A stretch of DNA of 64,000 nucleotides from Sinorhizobium shofinae (GCA_001704765.1 MBFK01000059.1:124288-188287), one strand, 5' to 3'; counted from the first letter of the stretch, positions 29,340-37,977 are shown. Translations and numbers: made by a program. Notes: generated by a model from the letters alone, not told the origin.

Positions 29340-29912
29340 CTATTGCGCTAGCCGTGCCTCGCTCCACCCCAGCGCTCTCAGGTCCTCCACCCGCGCCTCA
29401 CCATTGTCCGTCAAGACGAATTCATCGATCTGTGGCGGCGGAACGCTGGTCCCGGAGAGCATCGCGTGGATCTGGCCGCGGTGGTGCTGGCCATGCAGGA
29501 AAACGTGGAGGAGGGTGTCGGCGACGGTTTCCGTGAGCGTCCTCTCCGGCCAGGGGATGCTTATGTGACGCGACAGCGCCTGTACCGTCAGTGTTTCGCA
29601 GTAATCGACCAGCCAGTCGTCGACTTCGGCCCGTTCGGTCGCGAATTCGGCGGCCGTCGCGCGGCTGCCCGGCGGTGTCGGCGGGCCGGTCAGGTCGCCC
29701 CGCAACGTGTCGATGTAGTATCGATCGGCATTGAGAAGGTGAACCATCGTCTCCCTGAGCGAGGGGAAGAAAGACGTCCTGGCCGCCTCCCATTCGCCTG
29801 GCCGCAGCGCCTTGCAGGCGCGATCGAGGCGCGCATTGGCTAGCCGGGCGTTGCGGGCAAGCTGGCGATAGGGCCGGCAGATGAGATCCTGTGAAGGGGT
29901 CATGCTATCCAT
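29340..29912 (-). CDS. DinB-family putative metal-dependent protein
   Basis: 190 residues, a four-helix bundle of the DinB/YfiT type. The first metal His lies in RETMVHLLNADRYYIDTL (His58), the other two in LLHVFLHGQHHRGQIHAML, the consensus 'H..HHRGQ' of the family. Members are often thiol-dependent transferases or hydrolases acting on small electrophiles; substrate unknown. Two ATGs lie in frame (29912 and 29903), with AGG-rich sequence before the first. It diverges from the cyclase gene. Confidence 0.82.
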   Translation of the reverse strand: MDSMTPSQDLICRPYRQLARNARLANARLDRACKALRPGEWEAARTSFFPSLRETMVHLLNADRYYIDTLRGDLTGPPTPPGSRATAAEFATERAEVDDWLVDYCETLTVQALSRHISIPWPERTLTETVADTLLHVFLHGQHHRGQIHAMLSGTSVPPPQIDEFVLTDNGEARVEDLRALGWSEARLAQ

Positions 29913-30075
29913 GGCGGGTTGCCTCACGTCCTTGCGTTTTTACTTTGTGGCGATTGGGCCTGGCAAGGTCACCAAACAGGAAAGCCTAGTGGAGGGGCGC
30001 TGATATCGCAGATCAACACTTGCGTGGATTCTCGGCCGGCGACCCTCTACATTCTCCTTGTGGGAGGATACGGTT

Positions 30076-31817
30076 TTGGAACGCCGCCTCGCCGCCATTA
30101 TGGCTTCTGATGTCGTTGGCTACTCGCGTCTGATCCGGACCGACGAGGATGGCACGCTGGCGGCGCTGAAGTCGCTCCGCACCCAACTGATCGGTCCGAA
30201 GATCGCAGAGCATCATGGGCGCATCGTCAAGCTCATGGGCGATGGCTTGCTCGCGGAATTTCCGAGCGTCGTGGAGGCGGTGCGGGCCGCCAGCGAGATT
30301 CAGCAGGCAATCGCCGATCGCAATGCCGGCGTGCCGGAACGGCAACGGATCGAGTTCCGCGTCGGCGTCAATCTTGGCGATGTGGCGATCGACGGCGACG
30401 ACATCTATGGCGACGGGGTGAATGTCGCGGCCCGGCTGGAGGCAATGGCCGATCCGGGCGGCGTCTACGTTTCCGGGGCCGTTCATGACCAGGTGCGCGA
30501 TCGCCTCGAACTCCGGTTCGAGGATCTTGGAAAACAGCAGGTGAAGAATATCGATCGTCCGGTGCGGGTTTGGCGTTGGCTGCGCGACACCGCGGCGCCC
30601 GACCACGGTGCCGTTCAGCTGGAGAAATCGCTGCCGAACAGGCCATCGATCATCGTGCTCCCCTTCAACAACATGAGCCGCGATGCTGATCAGGAGTATT
30701 TCAGTGATGGAATCACCGAGGACATCATCACCGATCTCAGCAAGGTCTCCGGCCTGTTCGTCATCGCGCGCAATTCGGCATTCGTCTACAAGGACAAGGC
30801 GTTCAACGTCCCTCAGGTATGCCGCGAGCTCGGCGTCCGGTTCGCTCTCGAAGGCAGCATTCGCAAGGCCGGAAATCGGGTTCGGGTCACCGCCCAGCTG
30901 ATTGACGGATCGAGCGGCGGCCACGTCTGGGCCGAGCGTTACGATCGGGAACTTACCGATATCTTCGAAGTCCAGGACGACATCACGCAGCAGATCGTGA
31001 CGGCATTGAAGGTGACGCTCAGCGAAGCGGAGAAATCGCGCAATGCCGAGGCGGGCACGAGGGATGCCGGCGCCCATGATCTGTTCCTGCGCGGGCGGGA
31101 ATTGCTGCGCGCAGTCAAGAAAGATCGCGAGATGTTCGAGCAGGCAACGGCATGCTTCCGGCGGGCGCTCGCGCTCGACCCGGCCCCTATGCGGGCCTGG
31201 GCATGGCCTATATCCTCGATTACCAGAACCACTGGAGCGCCGCGCCCGAGACCTCGCTCGACGAGGCCGAGCGTTTCGCCGACGAGGCTTTGGGCAAGGA
31301 CGACCAGGACCCCTACAACCACTTCGTGGTTTCCCTCGTCGCCATGTTCAGGATGGATTATCGGCGCTGGGCGGAAGAGGCCGATCGCGCACTGGCGCTC
31401 AATCCCAATTTCGCTTCCGCCCTGAACATGCGCGGGGTGCTGCACATCTATACCGGGGAGCCGAAACTGGCGCTCCCTTATATCGAACGGGCGATGCGCC
31501 TCGATCCCGCCGTGCAGCAGCAATACCTGCACTTCCTCGGCACCGCCTATTTCGTGGCTGGAGAGTACGAAAAGGCGGCCGCCTTGTTCAGCGACAGGAT
31601 CGAAGTCAATCCGACCACGGATCTGTCGCGCGCCTTTCTCGCCTCGGCATTGGGGCATCTCGGCAAGCGTGACGAGGGCCACCGAATTTGGCGCGACCTC
31701 AAGGAGATCAATCCAAAATACTCGCACGCGGAGCATGTTGCCCGCTTGCCCTTCCGGGATCCTTCCGACGCCGAGAAGTTCACCGAAGGCTTGCGTAAGG
31801 CGGGCCTGGTCGTGTGA
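30076..31817 (+). pseudogene. Class III adenylate/guanylate cyclase with TPR-like tail, frameshifted
   Basis: From a TTG with GGGAGG upstream, residues 1-170 form a class III cyclase catalytic domain: ERRLAAIMASDVVGYSRLIR (metal Asp12), IVKLMGDGLLAEF (second metal Asp), VGVNLGDVAIDGDDIYGDGVNVAARLE (Asn and Arg of the transition-state site). A TolB-like segment (SIIVLPFNNMSRDADQEYFS) and TPR-like repeats follow. At about 31183-31192 (GGCCCCTATG) the frame must shift by -1 to continue as YAGLGMAYILDYQNHWSAAP and on to RKAGLVV at 31817. One missing C in a C-run explains it. The unshifted frame ends at 31425, keeping the catalytic domain. The shift may be a real mutation, a sequencing error or a rare recoding event. 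Confidence 0.78.
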
Positions 31818-31822
31818 CTTGG

Positions 31823-32229
31823 TACGGTGGCCGGCGCGTGTGGACCATCGGCCTTGAGTCGGCGCTCGGCACGCAATCCAGCCTCAACGTTGGCCGGCTG
31901 CCGTGCGTCGGATCCTGTGTGCGCTTCAGCGGATCGAAAAGGTGGTGAGCGACGAATTTCAGGAGCAAGCTTTCGGGCGCAGGCCAGGGGAGGGGAGTGC
32001 CGATGGCAAGCTGACACCAGGCTTCAAGGTAGCCGAGGTCGGAAGCCAGTGCTCTGAGGGTGTTGTCGCCCATACCCTCCTGGGCCAGGTGCTTGAGCGT
32101 GGCGACATCTTCATCGGTCAGGAGTTTGGCCAGCTGGTCGCGGCGGTCGAACGGCAGGATCGCATCGAGCGCGTCGAGCTCTTCGGCACGCGCGAGAGTG
32201 GCACGCCTATCGGGGTCGTTTGCCACCAC
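31823..32229 (-). pseudogene. Tyrosine-type integrase, N-terminal remnant
   Basis: A GTG at 32229 with AAAAGGAG upstream starts VANDPDRRATLARAEELDAL, then LPFDRRDQLAKLLTDEDVAT, LKHLAQEGMGDNTLRALASD and EAWCQLAIGTPLPWPAPESL, the N-terminal SAM-like DNA-binding half of a rhizobial tyrosine recombinase. After a frameshift near 31900-31915 it continues as NVEAGLRAERRLKADGPHAP, then stops abruptly about 6 bases before the cyclase stop. The catalytic half (R-H-R-Y) is absent. Related C-terminal remnants lie at 34571, 55748, 56022 and 57470. Confidence 0.75.
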
Positions 32230-32430
32230 GGGAACTCCTTTTCGAAAGTGCTTCTCATGATTCTGACGCCTATGCCAAGGCTAGACTAAACGGCTGCAAG
32301 GGAGGAAGGGGGTTGGATATCCTCGGATCAAAGGAGCTATGATCCAGGAATTCCCACCGTTATAGAAATGTCGTTGGGCGAGGTTCTTGAAAGGTGGCGC
32401 CGCCTCCAATTTGTTAGACGAAAGCGGAAA

Positions 32431-32808
32431 ATGTCCGACACGGAGAAACTCATGGCCAGCCGAACCACAGGAAAACAACGGGGCCATACGAAGGCAACGA
32501 GAAAGTCCGGTACAACGATCAGAAAGGTCCGCCGCGGCGCGGATGTGGCCCTCAGCATCGGCAAGGTTCGGTTCGAGGCTGTGATGAAGGCGGCGGAACA
32601 CTCGGGCCTGCTCGGTGAGAAAAGCAAGAGGATTGGCGGGCGCATCAGTCCTGCACTCGTCGAGCAAGCGAAGAGGCATACTGGGATCGAGGGGGATACT
32701 GATCTGATCGAATTCGCCCTGGCGAGCGTTGCGCTTGATGACGATTTCGGGCGTACGTTTCGGCAGACGCGCGGCACGGTGGACCCTGATCTGAAGCTCG
32801 GGTTCTGA
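32431..32808 (+). CDS. Putative antitoxin of a PIN-toxin locus
   Basis: 125 residues from MSDTEKLMASRTTGKQRGHT; a second ATG at 32452 has GGAG upstream and may be the true start. The N-terminal third is basic (GHTKATRKSGTTIRKVRRG), and the C-terminal part reads ISPALVEQAKRHTGIEGDTDLIEFALASVAL, which resembles a ribbon-helix-helix-like segment. It ends two bases before a PIN-domain reading frame, the usual antitoxin position. I recall similar proteins before VapC-like toxins in Sinorhizobium. The companion toxin is frameshifted, so this antitoxin may be an orphan. Confidence 0.6.
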   Translation: MSDTEKLMASRTTGKQRGHTKATRKSGTTIRKVRRGADVALSIGKVRFEAVMKAAEHSGLLGEKSKRIGGRISPALVEQAKRHTGIEGDTDLIEFALASVALDDDFGRTFRQTRGTVDPDLKLGF

Positions 32809-32809
32809 G

Positions 32810-33380
32810 TTGGCTGATTTCGAGTTCGATGCAGCCGTCCGCTGGTCACGTTTCGACCCGATGCGCACATTATCCAGGCGAAACGACGACGATCTTCCCT
32901 TTATCGGTGATGTTGCGGAGGCCGGACAGGAGCTACTTCTCGACACGTGTGTTTATACAGACGGCCTGCAAGGACGCGCTCCCGAAATCGTCGCGGATCT
33001 GTTGGATTTGAGAGTAAACAACCACTCGACGGTTGCCATCCAGGTAGTTGATGCACACCGTTAGCGTGCTGGATCCTCGACATCGTGGCACAAAAAAAGC
33101 TGTGCAACAGATCGGAATCTTGATCAACTGCATGCAGCCGCATCGCACCTATGCGCCAGATACGTATGTCCTGGGGAGGGCAGCGCTTCTGTCCGGGATA
33201 CTCTGCCGCCTCCAAGGCTATGAGAAGGACGCCCGCCTACGCGCGCTCCAGGACTGTATTCTCTTCCTGCAAGCCCAGAAACTGGGTTTCACGGTCCTCA
33301 CTGGGAATGTGAGCGACTTCGATTATCTGCTGCAGCTTATCCCAACCGGGCGGGTTCTGTTATACAGGGCAACGCGATAG
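32810..33380 (+). pseudogene. PIN-domain toxin, frameshifted
   Basis: The first frame (from a TTG at 32810, or from ATG at about 32861) reads ELLLDTCVYTDGLQGRAPEI, with the first catalytic Asp, then VADLLDLRVNNHSTVAIQ. At 33041-33050 (CAGGTAGTTG) one extra T at about 33045 breaks the frame. Removing it gives CAG-GAG-TTG-ATG, after which the protein continues MHTVSVLDPRHRGTKKAVQQ, then YEKDARLRALQDCILFLQAQ, LGFTVLTGNVSDFDYLLQLI (the second acidic site) and ends ATR at 33380. It is a PIN RNase toxin disabled by a single-base insertion, next to its apparently intact antitoxin. Confidence 0.75.
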
Positions 33381-33787
33381 CCTGGCAATCTTGCCGACCC
33401 GCCTTCGAGCAGTTCCTGCGCCGCCGCGCCCCCGAAGATACGGTCGAAGCAATTACGGGTTTCCCCTGTCAGAGTTGAGTGGTCAAGAACCGGTGCGCCG
33501 GCGCGCTATTGCAGAATAGGGAACGGCTATGGCTGGTCAGTCAGCCGCTTGGCCAGTCTCGATCTCTGGCTCTTCGAGGCCGGCTTTGCCGCTTCAGCGA
33601 CTCGAAAAGCATCACTATCGATACGGACCAAGTATCGATAGTGATGGCTTTTGCGGCCTGGTCATGTCTTAGCCACTGGGGCGTGTTCTGAGCGGAACGG
33701 CTGCATACGCCAGACGGGCCATTCAGTTCTTGCATCTAGCCGGACCCTAGGTAGAATATAGAAAACGAGGTACCAAGGAACCCCGAA
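33381..33787. other. Intergenic region between the two toxin-antitoxin loci
   Basis: About 400 bases with no supported gene. It includes a large hairpin at 33605-33652 (listed separately) and the promoter of vapB. Short open frames on both strands across the hairpin look like chance. Confidence 0.45.
33605..33652. repeat. Long inverted repeat, possible bidirectional terminator
   Basis: CATCACTATCGATAC (33610-33624) and its exact complement GTATCGATAGTGATG (33632-33646) are separated by 7 bases. Outside the stem are AAAAG on the left and CTTTT on the right, with one bulged base. This gives a U-run on both strands, as in a bidirectional intrinsic terminator. A recombination or mobile-element relic is an alternative. 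Confidence 0.6.
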
Positions 33788-34042
33788 ATGGCGCTCAGCA
33801 TCAAAGATCCAGAGACGGAACGCCTTGCAAAGGCACTGGCCGACAAGACCGGTGAGACCATCACCATGGCGACCCGCCGCGCACTGGAAGAGCGGCTGCG
33901 GCGCCTAGCAAACGCCGGCAATCGCGATGTTCTTCTCGAGGAGCTAGCCGCCAGCCGTAGACGCTGGGCGAAGCTCCGGGTGCTCGACAATCGCTCTGCC
34001 GACGAGATTTTGGGATATGACGAAAACGGGCTCCCCATCTGA
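33788..34042 (+). CDS. vapB: VapB-type antitoxin
   Basis: 84 residues. The start [20 protein letters not shown] with [20 protein letters not shown] matches VapB antitoxins of the PSK/Rv0623 type: an N-terminal ribbon-helix-helix-like DNA-binding part, then a helical segment and an extended tail ([15 protein letters not shown]) that would block the toxin active site. The stop overlaps the vapC start (TGATG), so the two are coupled. Autoregulation by the VapBC complex at the upstream promoter is expected from family knowledge; the sequence around 33740-33770 (TAGGTAGAATATAG) is a candidate site. Confidence 0.88.
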   Translation: MALSIKDPETERLAKALADKTGETITMATRRALEERLRRLANAGNRDVLLEELAASRRRWAKLRVLDNRSADEILGYDENGLPI

Positions 34043-34428
34043 TGGTCATCGACACATCCGCCATCGTCGCAATCGCCTTCAATGAGCCGGAAGCAGAAAC
34101 CTACGAGCAAAAAATCGTTGACGCTCCACGTCGCTTCATCTCGGCCGCGACAGTCCTTGAACTCGCCATCGTCATCGAGGCTCGGCTCGGCGAAGCAGGT
34201 GCCGCAGAGCTCGATCTGTGGCTTTACAAGGCGGGTGTCGAAGTCGTCGCCGTTGACGCGGAGCAGATCGCCGTAGCAAGGCGAGCCTGGCGCAGCTACG
34301 GCAAAGGCCGACATCCGGCAGGACTGAATTATGGAGACTGTTTCTCCTATGCGCTGGCCAAGACGCGCAATGAGCCGCTCCTCTTCAAGGGTGATGATTT
34401 CTCACGCACCGACATGCAGGCGGCATGA
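34042..34428 (+). CDS. vapC: VapC-type PIN-domain RNase toxin
   Basis: 128 residues, [20 protein letters not shown] with the first catalytic Asp4. The second acidic residue is in SAATVLELAIVIEARLG, and the third in LNYGDCFSYALAKTRNEPLL, the standard PIN triad. LLFKGDDFSRTDMQ matches the C-terminal 'L.KG.DF..TD' motif of this VapC group. VapC toxins cleave tRNA or rRNA; the target here is unknown. The gene appears intact, in contrast to the neighbouring PIN toxin. Confidence 0.9.
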   Translation: MVIDTSAIVAIAFNEPEAETYEQKIVDAPRRFISAATVLELAIVIEARLGEAGAAELDLWLYKAGVEVVAVDAEQIAVARRAWRSYGKGRHPAGLNYGDCFSYALAKTRNEPLLFKGDDFSRTDMQAA

Positions 34429-34570
34429 CAATGCACCCGGCAGCCTCCGCGCACAAGCGACGCCCGAATGTTGCCGCTGCCACAGATAGGATAGCAAAGA
34501 CGTGGCCGACCTCAATATCAGTCGGCAGCATTCTTGTCCGTCAACAATTCGGCTTGTTCGACCGCGGCAA

Positions 34571-34772
34571 TATCGGGCTAAACAGGCCGGTCTCGAGCCA
34601 GCGCTGTTTTCGGCGCATGGTCTCAGATCCGGCTATCTGACCGACGCTGCCAATCGAGGCATTCCCCTGCCCGAGGCAATGCAGCAGTCGCTGCACAAAT
34701 CGGTACCCAGGCGGCGAGCTATTACAACAACGCGGAACGAAAGAATGGACGAGCGGCCCGGCTGATCGTCTA
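34571..34772 (+). pseudogene. Tyrosine-type integrase, C-terminal remnant (copy A)
   Basis: In one frame RAKQAGLEPALFSAHGLRSG, then YLTDAANRGIPLPEAMQQSL, the catalytic H-x-L-R block. After a frameshift near 34700 the other frame gives QAASYYNNAERKNGRAARLI then V and TAA at 34770, which includes the catalytic Tyr region. The upstream part of the catalytic domain is missing. It ends 7 bases before the stop of the convergent small gene at 34780. The same arrangement, inverted, is found at 57349-57960. Confidence 0.75.
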
Positions 34773-34779
34773 AGCGTGA

Positions 34780-35121
34780 CTACGCGCCGAAGAATGCATC
34801 GGCTCGCCTCTCAAACGACTGCCATTCTTCCGGTTCCGCTTCCGCCTCCGACCGATCGGGCAGGTCAGCGGCCGATGCTGCCCTGCCCCAGGCTTCAGCA
34901 CGCTGCATCAGCGACACCATCTCTCCCTTCAAGCGATGCGAACGTTGCAGGTCTGTGGCGTGCACGGCGTTCTGGCGGGGATCGTAGAACACGCCGATCG
35001 TCTCGCCGGCTGCCTGTCGTGCCGCCTCCAATTGTTCTTTCAAGCTCTCCAGCTCGGCTTTCGCCGCAAAATACTGTCTCATCACCGCGATAAGCTCGCG
35101 GTCCCTGGCGCTTATTTCCAC
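34780..35121 (-). CDS. Small acidic coiled-coil protein of unknown function
   Basis: 113 residues from a GTG with AAGGAGG five bases upstream: VEISARDRELIAVMRQYFAA, then KAELESLKEQLEAARQAAGE, an Ala/Glu/Lys-rich helix likely to form a coiled coil, TIGVFYDPRQNAVHATDLQR, and an acidic tail (EAEAEPEEWQSF, ending ADAFFGA). I do not recognise the family. It lies tail-to-tail with an integrase fragment, and the 3' end of a diverged copy (57349-57468) sits in the same position beside another integrase fragment. It may be part of the mobile unit. The open frame extends through the small RNA gene upstream, which is not credible as coding. Confidence 0.65.
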   Translation of the reverse strand: MEISARDRELIAVMRQYFAAKAELESLKEQLEAARQAAGETIGVFYDPRQNAVHATDLQRSHRLKGEMVSLMQRAEAWGRAASAADLPDRSEAEAEPEEWQSFERRADAFFGA

Positions 35122-35192
35122 GATCCCTCCTTGGAATTCCTCGTTGCGGGCAATGATCGACAAGAATGGCGAAATCGGGAAAAAGTTCCTGC

Positions 35193-35307
35193 GAAAACGA
35201 CAAAAGCCCGGTGCGGGAGGAGGTGCGCCGGGCTTCAATATCCGACAGCTTGGGAGGAGGAGAGCTGTCCGTCGGACCGAAGCTGTTCGGGAGGAGGTGA
35301 ATCGCTT
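35193..35307 (-). ncRNA. Alpha-r14/NfeR1-type small RNA with three anti-SD hairpins
   Basis: On the minus strand three consecutive stem-loops each carry CCTCCTCCC in the loop: GAAGC...GCTTC (about 35279-35308), ACAGCT...AGCTGT (about 35250-35275), and AAGCCCGG...CCGGGCTT (about 35203-35234). The last is followed by TTTTGTCGTTTT, an intrinsic terminator. A -10 box TATAAT (complement 35314-35319) with TTGGTG 16 bases upstream fits a transcript of about 115 nt. This design is that of the alpha-r14 ('cuckoo') RNAs of Rhizobiales, including NfeR1 of S. meliloti, which pair with ribosome-binding sites of transporter mRNAs. Targets are unknown here; the many ABC genes nearby are candidates. Confidence 0.85.
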
Positions 35308-35545
35308 CGATCGATTATAATGTAATGCTGCACTGCACCAAATTCAAGCCGAAGGCACACTGTGTCGGCCCTTCGAAGATATCGTGAACGAAAAAGGCCG
35401 ACTAGGCGGGCTGTAGGTTGTCCGGCTCATCCGAGTGATGGAAAAAACTATCGAGCATCGTGCCGCCCGCCGACCCGGCGCCCTGAGGCAATTCGGAAAC
35501 CGAGGCGGGAATGTTGTCGTTGCCGATTCCGCCACGGCCTACTCG

Positions 35546-36220
35546 TCAGTCTTCGACCACCAAGCCCTTGGCCCTCAGAACGGCTTCCAACTTGCTGACT
35601 TCGACGACCGACTTGCCGGCCTTGTATGCGGAGATGTAATCGGCTTCGGCGTCTTCCCTGGCCTGCGCCAGCTTCGCCACTTCGCGTGCTTCCGACCGCC
35701 GAACGACGACCAGGCCGTCCGCATCGCCGACGACGATATCGCCCGGATGCACTATTTCGTCGCCAATGAGGATGGGCTCGTTGGTGGCACCAAGCGTCTC
35801 CTTTACGGTGCCCTTGATGCAGACGCTGAGGGAAAAGACCGGAAAGCCAAGCTCCCGCAACTGCAAAGTGTCTCGAACGCCCGTGTCGGTTACGAGACCG
35901 CCGATGCCCTTTGCCAGACAGGCATTGGCGAGCACGTCGCCGAACGAGCCGGCCTCTTCATACTCGCCGGCGGAAACGACGATGATGTCGCCGGGCTGGG
36001 CGTAGTTGATCGCGACCTGGAGCATGATGTTGTCGCGCGGCGCGCATTTGACTGTGAAGGCAGGGCCGCAGAGCTTCATGCGGTAGTCGATCGGCTTCAA
36101 TCGGGAAGACAGCGCGCCCCTGCGACCCTGCGCTTCATGAAGGGTAGCCGGCGAAAACCTGGCGATGGCCTCGATATCCTCCTTGCTCGGGCGTTCAAAC
36201 CTTTGCTTCAGTCTGATCAT
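35546..36220 (-). CDS. RraA-family aldolase/decarboxylase (HMG/CHA aldolase-like)
   Basis: 224 residues from MIRLKQRFERPSKEDIEAIA. The core has STRN-type motifs of the RraA fold: CGPAFTVKCAPRDNIMLQVA, GDIIVVSAGEYEEAGSFGDV, LANACLAKGIGGLVTDTGVR with the conserved Gly-rich segment and Arg that bind the substrate, and GDIVVGDADGLVVV with the metal-binding Asp. Family members are class II aldolases for 4-hydroxy-4-methyl-2-oxoglutarate or oxaloacetate decarboxylases; others regulate RNase E. It sits upstream of nothing and downstream of the SDR-ABC operon on the same strand, separated by 120 bases from the binding-protein gene, which supports a catabolic role. Confidence 0.82.
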   Translation of the reverse strand: MIRLKQRFERPSKEDIEAIARFSPATLHEAQGRRGALSSRLKPIDYRMKLCGPAFTVKCAPRDNIMLQVAINYAQPGDIIVVSAGEYEEAGSFGDVLANACLAKGIGGLVTDTGVRDTLQLRELGFPVFSLSVCIKGTVKETLGATNEPILIGDEIVHPGDIVVGDADGLVVVRRSEAREVAKLAQAREDAEADYISAYKAGKSVVEVSKLEAVLRAKGLVVED

Positions 36221-36343
36221 TTTGAAGTCTCTCCATTGGACCGCCGACGGCCACCGGTCTGGTGTTGCGGGGCACGATTGCTCCGTGGTGCGGCATGAGC
36301 GCACGCCGCACCGGGGAAAGCGATATTCATCCCGGCTCAGTGA

Positions 36344-37180
36344 TTACGGGATCGGCTCGAACTTCAATTCGGTGATCGGGACGACCTTGTCCGTGCGGGT
36401 CATCTTGTACTCGGTATTCGACCCGAGCCACTTGTCCCAGATCTTGTTGATCTCGCCGGACTTGTCGAGCGAGACCAGGATTTCGTTGATTTTCGCGGTC
36501 AAAGCCGGCTCATCCTTTTTCATCCCGATGCCGATCGGCTGGAAGAGCATGGGCTCCTCGATCATGCGCATCTCGGCGCCCTTGGTTTTCGACTCGTTGA
36601 CGATCTTAGTCGTCGTCATCGTGTTGGCGACCAGGCCACGAGCCTTCCCTTGCTGAACGGCCAGATAGGCCGATCCGGTGTCCTGGAACGTCAACGGCTT
36701 CGACTCGTTCTTGCGGATAGCCAGCTCGGACGTCGATCCCTTCGTCGAGGCGATACGGACACCGACAAAATCCGCCTTCTTCTGGCCAGGATCATCCGCC
36801 TTCACGATCAGCATTTCCTTGGCGAGATAATAGGGATGGCTGAACTCGATCTGTTCGGCACGGCTCAGCGTATAGGCAAGATTGGCCACTGCGATATCGA
36901 CATGCCCGAGCTTCACTTCGGGAACGCGCGCTTCGACGGAGAGCGGCTTGATCTCGGCCTTCACGCCGAGTTCGCGGGCAATTGCGTTGCAGAGATCGAC
37001 GTCGAAGCCCGCCATCTCGCGCGTTGCCGGGTCCGGCGAAGCGAAGGGCGGCACGTCGGCGAAGGTTCCGCAACGGATCACCTTGGCCGCCGTGATGTCT
37101 GCAAGCTTGTCTGCCTTTGCCGGACCAGCAATCGCGGTCACAACGAGCGCGACGCCTAGTGTCCATGACTTCAATTTCAT
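36344..37180 (-). CDS. Amino acid-type ABC transporter substrate-binding protein
   Basis: 278 residues from MKLKSWTLGVALVVTAIAGP with a signal peptide cut near AKA. The mature part has the SBP_bac_3 pattern: IRCGTFADVPPFASPDPATR, EMAGFDVDLCNAIARELGVK, KLGHVDIAVANLAYTLSRAE and SHPYYLAKEMLIVKADDPGQ, which match polar amino acid-binding proteins. The exact ligand is unknown. It is followed 32 bases upstream in the chromosome by the ATPase gene; on the minus strand the order is SDR, permease, permease, ATPase, binding protein, then RraA. Confidence 0.88.
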   Translation of the reverse strand: MKLKSWTLGVALVVTAIAGPAKADKLADITAAKVIRCGTFADVPPFASPDPATREMAGFDVDLCNAIARELGVKAEIKPLSVEARVPEVKLGHVDIAVANLAYTLSRAEQIEFSHPYYLAKEMLIVKADDPGQKKADFVGVRIASTKGSTSELAIRKNESKPLTFQDTGSAYLAVQQGKARGLVANTMTTTKIVNESKTKGAEMRMIEEPMLFQPIGIGMKKDEPALTAKINEILVSLDKSGEINKIWDKWLGSNTEYKMTRTDKVVPITELKFEPIP

Positions 37181-37212
37181 TGCTAAGTCTCCTCTGGGGT
37201 TGGCTTTTTTGG

Positions 37213-37977
37213 TTAATGCCGCAATTCGCTGAGAAAGCGCTGCGCTCGCGCAGTTTGGGGGCGAGAGAAGAATTCTTCGGGCGGAGCGCACTCGACGATC
37301 TGTCCCTGATCTATGAACCAGACGCGATCCGCGACATCCCGTGCAAATCCCATCTCGTGGGTGACGCACATCATCGTCATGCCGTCTGCTGCCAGGCCCT
37401 TCATGACCGAGAGGACCTCGCCGACCATTTCTGGATCAAGTGCGCTCGTCGGCTCGTCGAACAACATCACAGGCGGTTCCATAGCCAATGCGCGCGCGAT
37501 CGCGACACGTTGCTGCTGACCGCCTGAGAGTTGACCGGGATAGGCATTGGCCTTGTCGGTCAGACCGACGCGTTCCAGAAGCTGAGTGGCCTTGGCATAG
37601 GCGACGTCGCGCGCAACCCCCTTCACGCGGATCGGCGACATCGCAATGTTGTCGATGGCCGACAAGTGCGGAAACAGATTGAAGCTCTGGAAGACGAAAC
37701 CTATGCGGCTACGCAACCGGTTGAGTTCCTTGGCAGGCATCGGCCGATGGATGTTGTTGCCATCGCAGCTGATCGAGCCGCTGCCGATTTCCTCCAGCCG
37801 GTTGACGGTCCGGATCAATGTCGACTTGCCGGAGCCGGACGGGCCGCAGATGACGACGACCTCGCCGCGGGCCACTTCGGCATCGATTCCCTTGAGAACC
37901 TCGTAGTTGCCGTAGTTCTTGCGAACGCCGGTCAGCTCAATCATTGGCGAATTCTTCGAGGGCGCGATCGTGTTCAT
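37213..37977 (-). CDS. Amino acid ABC transporter ATP-binding protein (GlnQ type)
   Basis: 254 residues with all ABC motifs: Walker [10 protein letters not shown] (near residue 45), Q-loop [15 protein letters not shown], signature [15 protein letters not shown], Walker [14 protein letters not shown], and the switch His in [10 protein letters not shown]. It belongs to the polar amino acid family (GlnQ/HisP). The start overlaps the upstream permease stop (ATGA), so the genes are translationally coupled. Confidence 0.93.
   Translation of the reverse strand: MNTIAPSKNSPMIELTGVRKNYGNYEVLKGIDAEVARGEVVVICGPSGSGKSTLIRTVNRLEEIGSGSISCDGNNIHRPMPAKELNRLRSRIGFVFQSFNLFPHLSAIDNIAMSPIRVKGVARDVAYAKATQLLERVGLTDKANAYPGQLSGGQQQRVAIARALAMEPPVMLFDEPTSALDPEMVGEVLSVMKGLAADGMTMMCVTHEMGFARDVADRVWFIDQGQIVECAPPEEFFSRPQTARAQRFLSELRH

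Noticed and set aside
32281..32946. 221-residue minus-strand frame
   Set aside because: Overlaps the antitoxin and PIN toxin on the opposite strand; no recognisable domain.
33541..33735. 64-residue minus-strand frame across the 33.6-kb hairpin
   Set aside because: It reads through the inverted repeat and has no likeness to any family I know.
35122..35238. N-terminal extension of the small gene into the small RNA
   Set aside because: The frame is open only by chance across three hairpins and a terminator; a GTG with a strong ribosome site lies downstream at 35121.
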